A stretch of DNA of 64,000 nucleotides from Apoda limacodes. Lineage: Eukaryota > Arthropoda > Insecta > Lepidoptera > Limacodidae. The notes beneath the pieces are model-generated. The model had not been told where the DNA came from, made no database searches, and saw only the letters and a program-made list of their open reading frames with translations. Position 1 is the first letter of the stretch; every line of letters starts with the position of its first letter. Below are positions 57,741-64,000 of the stretch, in pieces. Location: NCBI GenBank assembly GCA_946406115.1, contig OX291551.1, positions 32,015,634 through 32,079,633 of the forward strand, read 5' to 3'. Position numbers and translations under genes: made by a program.

Positions 57741-60005
57741 ATGAGTAGTAAGACTAAAACTACTTCCATGGAGGTACCTTCAGGGAGTGCGTTCCGCAAG
57801 GTGGCGGAAAAGCGCCCCCTAGAGGCGTTGAGCGACAGCTCTGAGGAGGAACGGAAAGTGGGTTCCGTTAGAAAATGCCCACCCACAAATACGCGCGAGC
57901 GGGGCAGGCCACCGACGACCGGCGAATACGTCGGCCTAGCAAAGGCCAAGGAGGACCTGAATGCGGCGAAGCGGGAGGAGCTGAGGCTGCGAGCAGAGGA
58001 GGAGCTTGCAGCCTCCACGGAGGAGCTCCGGCGCAAGACGCCGCGATCATTGGCGCATACGACCCACGGCGAGTCAACTGAGGATCTCTCGGCAGCGCAA
58101 CTTATGGAGGAGGTGACACGATGTGTCACATACATCAATGAGGTGGGACGAAAGTCTAAGAACTTAAAAGGGGAGCTAGTCGGTGGCATGAAAAAAGCCA
58201 CCGCGGGAATCGCCGAGGCCGTGGCAAGACTCGGCGAAATGACGGCCTCTGAGGAGACCCGTCGCATGAAGGCGGAGCTCCGCAAAGTCCAGGAGGACAA
58301 CGCTCGCCTACGCGAGCAAACCGGCGAGCTCATTGCGGAGATAAAGGCACTGAGGATGGAGGCCACGCGACCTGTCCCACCCACCTCATCTCCCGCTTTG
58401 GATGTGCAGGATCTTAGCCGCACAATTACTGAGGAGGTACGCCGCTCTGTGTTGGCCGCGATGGGCGAGCGCCTCGGTGCCTTAGAAGAGCGCCTTTCCA
58501 CAGCGCCCCGCGCCCGGCCTGCACTAGCCGTCGATAGACCGACAGCTGCCAGCGTGGCCCGCTCTGTCACGTACGCCGATGCCACGGCGAGCTCGGCCGG
58601 CCGCACCAATGCTGCCCTGGTGCGCGGCCGACGCACTGTAGCAAGTACATTGGCCCCCGCGCGCGACGTGTCGACCGCCCGCACTGCCAGCCGAACGCGC
58701 GCCCGCAGTGCCAGCCGCGCGCGCGTCGCGGTCCCTGCCGCCGCCCCACCCAGTATCGTGCGTGCTGCGCCACCGCGCGCTGCCGCTCCTGCATACGTGT
58801 CAGCGATTACAAGCGCGCCACTGGTGCCACCGCGCGCTGCGCCACTGCCGCCGCGCGCCGCGCCGCGTGCTGCCTTGCGCGCTGTGCGTGTAGGCGTTGC
58901 CGATGCGCCACAAATAATAATAAAGGAGACGATTGCCCCACCGAGGCCACTGTTAGCCCCGGCCTCTAGTGCTAGGCCGACAAGGCGTGGACGCAGGAGG
59001 AGGCCAACACTTGCGGCGATTCGGGCGCCGGATGCGGAGCAGGCACACGTCACCGTCACTGCCACTCAAGACGACGGCTGGCAAACTGTCGCGCCCAGGA
59101 GGGCCGAAACTAATCTCACGCGACGGCAATCGCGTTCACGATCCGCGGGTCGGCGCGGACGAGCGCCGGCCGCACGCTCGGCCGTCCGTGTGCCACGGAT
59201 GCCACGCTCCACGGCCGTGGCTTTAACATTGCAGCCCGCAGCCGTTGCGAGCGGAGATACCTATGCCGATGTCATACGGGCAGCGAGGCGCAGTGTTGAC
59301 CTGGCAACACTGGGAATACCGGAGCTACGGTTCCGCGTCGGCGCAACGGGTGCGCGTATCATAGAGGTGCCGGGTGGTACAAGCGGCGACAAGGCAGACT
59401 CGCTCGCAGCCAAGCTAAGGGAGGCCCTTGGCTCTGAGCGGGTGTCTGTCACCCGCCCCGTTAAGACGGCGGAGTTACGCCTCTACGGCGTAGAAGAGTC
59501 GGTAACCAGCGACGAGGTGATCGCCGCCGTGGCCACAGCTGGCGAGTGTACGCAGGAGTCGGTTACGGTCGGACCGACACGCAGCGGTACAGCGTGGATA
59601 CGCTGCCCACTCTTTGCTGCCAGGAAGTTGTCGTCGCTCGGGCGCTTGCTTGTGGGTTGGTCGCCTGTGCGTATTGAGCCGCTCGCTGCGCGCCCACTGC
59701 GCTGCTACCGGTGCCTGGAGCCGGGCCACACCGCCGTGCTCTGTTCTTCAGAGACGAACCGCAGCAGCGAATGCTACCGCTGTGGTGAGACGGGCCATAA
59801 ATCGAATACGTGTTTTGCCAAGCCGCGCTGCACCGTGTGCGCGGCGGCCGGCAGACCCGCGGAGCACAGGGGCGGATCGAGCCTTTGCCCCGCCCCTCTC
59901 AAAAAGACGCCAGCTAGCGGCGGCCCCAACACTGCTGGGGCCGGGCCGCGGCCAGCCCAGCCGACCCCGTCCGGGGCCGAGGAGGACAGTATGCAGGCTG
60001 AGTGA
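57741..60005 (+). CDS. SART ORF1, second type (copy F)
   Basis: The protein has 754 residues and matches copy C over nearly its full length. In the region between the arginine clusters and the zinc knuckles (about 59,210-59,640) the DNA instead shares silent changes with copy D, such as GCTTTAACATTGCAGCCCGC and TGGGAATACCGGAGC. This points to another exchange. All three zinc knuckles and the AT-hook-like block are intact. Confidence 0.9.
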   Translation: MSSKTKTTSMEVPSGSAFRKVAEKRPLEALSDSSEEERKVGSVRKCPPTNTRERGRPPTTGEYVGLAKAKEDLNAAKREELRLRAEEELAASTEELRRKTPRSLAHTTHGESTEDLSAAQLMEEVTRCVTYINEVGRKSKNLKGELVGGMKKATAGIAEAVARLGEMTASEETRRMKAELRKVQEDNARLREQTGELIAEIKALRMEATRPVPPTSSPALDVQDLSRTITEEVRRSVLAAMGERLGALEERLSTAPRARPALAVDRPTAASVARSVTYADATASSAGRTNAALVRGRRTVASTLAPARDVSTARTASRTRARSASRARVAVPAAAPPSIVRAAPPRAAAPAYVSAITSAPLVPPRAAPLPPRAAPRAALRAVRVGVADAPQIIIKETIAPPRPLLAPASSARPTRRGRRRRPTLAAIRAPDAEQAHVTVTATQDDGWQTVAPRRAETNLTRRQSRSRSAGRRGRAPAARSAVRVPRMPRSTAVALTLQPAAVASGDTYADVIRAARRSVDLATLGIPELRFRVGATGARIIEVPGGTSGDKADSLAAKLREALGSERVSVTRPVKTAELRLYGVEESVTSDEVIAAVATAGECTQESVTVGPTRSGTAWIRCPLFAARKLSSLGRLLVGWSPVRIEPLAARPLRCYRCLEPGHTAVLCSSETNRSSECYRCGETGHKSNTCFAKPRCTVCAAAGRPAEHRGGSSLCPAPLKKTPASGGPNTAGAGPRPAQPTPSGAEEDSMQAE

Positions 60006-63000
60006 TGGCCAGGCTTCTCCAGGCAAACCTTAACTGCTGTGCCAGAGCTCAGGACCTACTGGTTCAGAGCGTAGCTGAATACGGAGTGGACGTCGCCATA
60101 GTAGCGGAACCGTACTGGGTGCCGCCGACCGCCCAGTGGGCTGGTGACCTAGACGGCACAGTGGCTGTATACACGAAGGGCCCGGCTCGGACATCAGCTG
60201 GCCATGGCTGGGTGGCAGCTGAAGTGGAGGACATGTCGTTTGGTGGCCTTGTAGTGGCGTGTTATTTCTCGCCCAACCGGCCGCTCCACGAGTTTGACTC
60301 CTACCTGGAGGACCTCGGGGCGGCCATCGAGTTAAGCGGCGCTGGACATGTCCTTGTGGCTGGTGACTTTAACGCAAAGTCTCCGGCATGGGGTTCGCCG
60401 GTCGCAAGTGCGAGGGGCGAGTCATTGTTGGAGTGGGCCGTCGCGGGAGGTCTGTCTGTGTGCAACACCGGGGCAGTACACACGTGTGTGAGGCGAGAGG
60501 GTGGCTCTGTCGTGGACGTTACTTTCGCGACCGCCGCCCTCGCCCGCCGCGTGTCTGGCTGGAGGGTAATGGAGGGCGTCGAGACGTTGTCGGACCATCG
60601 TTACGTACGGTTTGACGTCTCCGCCCTCCCCGATGCCCCAGCCGACGCATGGTCACGGTTGCACGGGGATCCCCCGCGATGGTCGTTAAAGCGATTGGAT
60701 CGCGACCGGCTCGAGGAGGCGGCTTTGGTCGAGTCCTGGCTCCCGGGTCCCATCGGACACGACCCGGCCGCCGAGGCCGATCGCCTGGGCGAAGCGGTGG
60801 CCCGCATTTGCGATGCCGCGATGCCGCGGCTCGGTACGCGTGCGCCTTTGCGCCGCGTGCACTGGTGGACGGAGGATGTGGCACGGTTGCGCGCTGACTG
60901 TGTCGCGGCGCGTCGCGCCTTTGCCCGCTGCCGCCGGCGGCGCCGTGCCCGTGACCCGGGAGAGGAGGACACGCTTTACGCCGCATACAGGGAGCGTGTC
61001 GCGGACCTGTCAACGGCCATTTGCCGGGCCAAGTCTGCCGCTAGGGACGAGCTGCTGGCGTCGCTCGATCGGGACCCGTGGGGGCGCCCTTATCGTATGG
61101 TCCGGAATAAGCTCCGACCATACGCGCCGCCCCTCACGCGGACGATGCAGCCGGCGCTGGTAGAGCGTGTAGTGACCGCCCTTTTTCCTGCGGCGGACGA
61201 AGTGCGGCCACCGCCGATGCGCCCGCCCGCCGCCGCCGCTGCCGCGGTCGATGTGATCGAGGTCACAGAGTCCGAGCTCGAGCGGGTGGTAGCGCGCATG
61301 CGTGGCCGCAACAAGGCACCTGGCCTTGACGGGGTCCATGGCCGTGCGCTCGGCCTCACCCTTGAGGTCTTGGGCGAGTGGTTCCGGCGGTTGCTGAGTG
61401 CCTGCCTCAGTCGAGGTGTTTTCCCGCGGCGGTGGAAGGCTGGCCGGCTGGTCCTTCTGCGGAAGGAAGGGCGGCCCGCTGATGAGCCGTCGGCCTATCG
61501 CCCGCTCGTCTTGCTGGACGAGGCGGGCAAGTTGCTGGAGCGCGTTGTGGCGGACCGCCTCACGCGCCACCTTGACACCGTTGGCCCCGGCCTTTCCGAG
61601 GCCCAGTTCGGCTTCCGCCGGGCCCGGTCAACCATTGATGCGGTGAGGCGAGTCAAGGCGCTAGCTGAGAGCGCAGTTGCCCGGGGTGAGGTCGTGTTGG
61701 CGGTGTCCCTAGACATTGCCAACGCCTTCAATACGCTCCCCTGGGCGTGTATCGTGGAGGCGCTCCAGTACCACGGCTTTCCGCCGTACCTGTGCCGCGT
61801 CGTCGAGGCCTACCTCTCGGACCGAGAGGTCAGGTATCCGACGCGGGAAGAGTGGGCCGTCCGGCCTATGACGCGCGGTGTTCCACAGGGCTCTGTTCTT
61901 GGGCCCCTCCTGTGGAACATCGGTTACGATTGGGTGTTGCGGGGCGCGCTGCTGCGTGGCGTCGGCGTCACGTGTTACGCCGACGACACACTTGTCACGG
62001 CACGTGGCCGTAACTTCGAGGAGGCGGCCGCCCTGGCTGCCGCTGGGGCGGCACACGTCGTGCGGCGCATCCGCCGACTTGGGCTGGAGGTCGCGCTGCG
62101 GAAGACGGAGGCTATATGCTTCCACGGCCCGCGGCGTGGTCCGCCGGCCGGTGCGGTGGTCGTCGTCGGAGGTGAGGCGGTAGAGGTCGGATCGGCGATG
62201 CGCTATCTCGGCATCGTTCTTGACCCCCGCCTCACGTTTCGGCCGCACTTTGAGCGGCTGATGCCGCGACTGATGAGCGCGGCAGGCGCACTTAGCCGCC
62301 TGCTGCGCAACGACGACGGGCCTGGCACGACCTGCCGGCGCTTATACGCCGGGGTCGTGCGCTCTATGGCGCTGTACGGGGCGCCTGTGTGGGTGGACGC
62401 GCTCTGCGCCCGCAACCGGGCGCTCCTCCGGCGGCCGCAGCGTGTGATGGCGATACGGGTCGTGCGCGGCTATCGCACGATCTCGTTCGAGGCGGCCTGC
62501 TCGCTGGCGGCCAGCGTGCCTTGGGAGCTTGACGCTCGGCTTCTCGCCGCGGTGTATGACCGTGTTGCTGAGGCCCGGGCGTCGCCCCGGGGTGAAGAGG
62601 AGGCGGTGGAGTGGACGCGGTGGCGCGAGCGGGTGCGCTTGCGCCTACTTGCGCAGTGGCGCGAGTCATTGGCGCGGCCGTCGGCCGGGCAGGCAACCGT
62701 CGACGCTATCCGGCCTGTCCTGGAGCAGTGGTGTGGCCTACGCTCACACGGCCACCTGTCCTACCGCCTGACGCAGATCCTCTCGGGGCACGGTTGCTTC
62801 GGGAGGTATCTCCACCGGGTGGCGGGGCGAGAGCAGACGGCTGAGTGCCACCACTGTGGCTGCGCCGATGACACGGCGCGTCACACCTTGGAGCTTTGCC
62901 CGGCCTGGGCAGAGGAGCGCGCGACCCTGGTCGCCGTCGCAGGGGCGGATCTCTCGCTGCCGGCCCTTGTCAGGGGCATGGTTCGCAGCGAGAGAGTATG

Positions 63001-63148
63001 GAGGGCCGCCGCAGCTTTCGCTGAGGCTGTCATGCGGCGGAAGGAGGAGGCGGAGCGCGAGCGGGAGAGGGATCCCGCTGCGCCCCGGACAAGAAGACCG
63101 CGGCCTAGGTCCCGGCGGATGGCGCACACGCGCCAGCTGCCGCCTTAG
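60005..63148 (+). CDS. SART ORF2 endonuclease-reverse transcriptase (copy F)
   Basis: Open for 1047 codons and nearly identical to copy B, including VAVYTKG, VEDMSFGG, the short alanine tract and SLAASVPWELDARLLAAVY. All endonuclease, reverse transcriptase and zinc motifs are present. Together with its ORF1 and intact ends it is a good candidate for an active element. Confidence 0.9.
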   Translation: MARLLQANLNCCARAQDLLVQSVAEYGVDVAIVAEPYWVPPTAQWAGDLDGTVAVYTKGPARTSAGHGWVAAEVEDMSFGGLVVACYFSPNRPLHEFDSYLEDLGAAIELSGAGHVLVAGDFNAKSPAWGSPVASARGESLLEWAVAGGLSVCNTGAVHTCVRREGGSVVDVTFATAALARRVSGWRVMEGVETLSDHRYVRFDVSALPDAPADAWSRLHGDPPRWSLKRLDRDRLEEAALVESWLPGPIGHDPAAEADRLGEAVARICDAAMPRLGTRAPLRRVHWWTEDVARLRADCVAARRAFARCRRRRRARDPGEEDTLYAAYRERVADLSTAICRAKSAARDELLASLDRDPWGRPYRMVRNKLRPYAPPLTRTMQPALVERVVTALFPAADEVRPPPMRPPAAAAAAVDVIEVTESELERVVARMRGRNKAPGLDGVHGRALGLTLEVLGEWFRRLLSACLSRGVFPRRWKAGRLVLLRKEGRPADEPSAYRPLVLLDEAGKLLERVVADRLTRHLDTVGPGLSEAQFGFRRARSTIDAVRRVKALAESAVARGEVVLAVSLDIANAFNTLPWACIVEALQYHGFPPYLCRVVEAYLSDREVRYPTREEWAVRPMTRGVPQGSVLGPLLWNIGYDWVLRGALLRGVGVTCYADDTLVTARGRNFEEAAALAAAGAAHVVRRIRRLGLEVALRKTEAICFHGPRRGPPAGAVVVVGGEAVEVGSAMRYLGIVLDPRLTFRPHFERLMPRLMSAAGALSRLLRNDDGPGTTCRRLYAGVVRSMALYGAPVWVDALCARNRALLRRPQRVMAIRVVRGYRTISFEAACSLAASVPWELDARLLAAVYDRVAEARASPRGEEEAVEWTRWRERVRLRLLAQWRESLARPSAGQATVDAIRPVLEQWCGLRSHGHLSYRLTQILSGHGCFGRYLHRVAGREQTAECHHCGCADDTARHTLELCPAWAEERATLVAVAGADLSLPALVRGMVRSERVWRAAAAFAEAVMRRKEEAERERERDPAAPRTRRPRPRSRRMAHTRQLPP

Positions 63149-63475
63149 CCGAGGCCCCGGGCGGAGGGCGCTTGGAAGCCTTCCGCTCACCCACGAGAGG
63201 GATGGGGTCAGAGGGGGGAGATGCCGAGCCATGTGTTCCCGGCACGGCATCTCAAAGGGGTGGAAGGGCAGCACCGCTTGTTTGGTTTACAACCGAGCTG
63301 TGCTGCCAATAGAGCAAAGGTAACGCTGCTGGTGGAGTCGCGGATGCATTCTTGAGTTCCCGTGGCTCCGCCGTAAAGGCGCGAGAAGGAACACCGTTGG
63401 TTTTAGTCGGTACGAGTCCGACATAACCTGTGCACCGTCCTTGCGGTGCATGGGTATCCATGAGGATTTCCAACG

Positions 63476-63537
<62 letters not shown>

Positions 63538-63539
<2 letters not shown>

Positions 63540-63552
63540 TTAGGTTAGGTTA
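63538..63552 (+). repeat. Telomeric TTAGG spacer between copies F and G
   Basis: Three units, ending GGTTA (not GGTT) before GAGTCTTGTG. Confidence 0.93.
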
Positions 63553-64000
63553 GAGTCTTGTGGGGAACGCGCTAGCGAACGGATCGTTTTTCGTTCGCTC
63601 CCGTGTTTCTAACGTACTGAACCTGTAAAACCGTGTGTGCGTACGTTTGGGATGGACCTACGGGCTATTCCAAGCCCCGTGAAGTGAAGACAGTGACTTT
63701 AGAGGATCCGTGTCGCTCTCTGGCGAAGCTAGCACCGCTCACCCTGAGCTGTGTGGCCGTTTTTGCCAGATTGAGCGCCGGATTCTCGTCCAGTGTTGAC
63801 TTTTTTGTGCGTGTGTTGTTTGGGAGGGACCGTTAGGCGATTCTCAACATCGCATTGCCTTTGAAAGTGCTAAATTTCGCGTCTGTGACGAAGCTGCGCA
63901 AAGCTGTGCGAAGCGGGACCGAGCTGTGAGACAGCTTCGCCAATTCTTGTGTGACGATATTTTTAGTGTGTAGTGTGTGTTCGCCGTGCTGTGGAGGGAC
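63553..64000 (+). mobile_element. SART copy G, 5' UTR only (runs off window)
   Basis: The sequence matches the copy B-type 5' UTR through the first two leader hairpins and into the third, where the window ends. It shows that the array continues to the right. Confidence 0.92.

Larger units (their letters stand above)
56865..63537 (+). mobile_element. SART copy F, full length, second 5' type
   Basis: It has a 5' UTR (56,865-57,740) of the copy C type, open ORF1 and ORF2, a 3' UTR (63,149-63,475) and 62 A, the longest tail seen. A long uninterrupted A-run suggests recent insertion. Its ORF2 is of the copy B type, so the 5' and 3' parts have different closest relatives in the array. Confidence 0.9.

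Overview
The window looks like the end of an insect chromosome, most probably a moth or butterfly. It carries long perfect runs of the insect telomere repeat TTAGG, and two kinds of R1-clade non-LTR retrotransposon sit inside those runs in opposite orientations, as TRAS and SART elements do in Lepidoptera. The first 11.5 kb is AT-rich and holds only transposon remains. No cellular host gene, rRNA or tRNA was recognised. Because TTAGG reads 5'->3' on the + strand, the chromosome tip should lie to the right of the window.

Region 1 (1-11,554) is a subtelomeric transposon graveyard. It has a minus-strand Jockey-like reverse transcriptase fragment (1-447), a palindrome-rich repeat (1626-2240), and a minus-strand BEL/Pao element split by a CR1-like element (2605-8248). 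The CR1-like element is itself split by a Tc1-like DNA transposon (4114-5009). Beyond these lie an inverted piece of the same BEL/Pao element and a second BEL/Pao fragment (about 10,325-11,552).

Region 2 (11,555-26,023) is the inner telomeric domain. It opens with a three-unit TTAGG relic against the poly(A) of a TRAS-like fragment. Next come scrambled SART-like pieces (12,378-17,785), including a reading frame that fuses ORF1 zinc knuckles to the endonuclease. The 5' half of a TRAS-like element follows (17,786-21,707), then about 173 perfect TTAGG units, a strongly deleted TRAS-like element (22,575-24,419), and about 320 more perfect units.

Region 3 (26,024-64,000) is a head-to-tail series of SART-family elements, all on the + strand and separated by only 3 to 20 TTAGG units. 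Copy A is 5'-truncated. Copies B, C, E and F are full length (about 6.6 kb) with both ORFs open. Copy D lacks 419 bp of reverse transcriptase, and copy G runs off the window. ORF1 is an RNA-binding protein with zinc knuckles. ORF2 carries an apurinic-type endonuclease, a reverse transcriptase and a C-terminal CCHC motif. ORF1 ends and ORF2 begins at an overlapping TGATG in every copy. Together they would nick TTAGG DNA and prime reverse transcription there, which adds DNA to the telomere.

The observations most worth following are five similar hairpins in the SART 5' UTR, clear mosaicism among the SART copies, YY1/Pho-like sites repeated at about 250-265 bp in the TRAS 5' UTR, and the triple-nested insertion with a recognisable target duplication. 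All calls come from reading the sequence; no alignment or database search was run.
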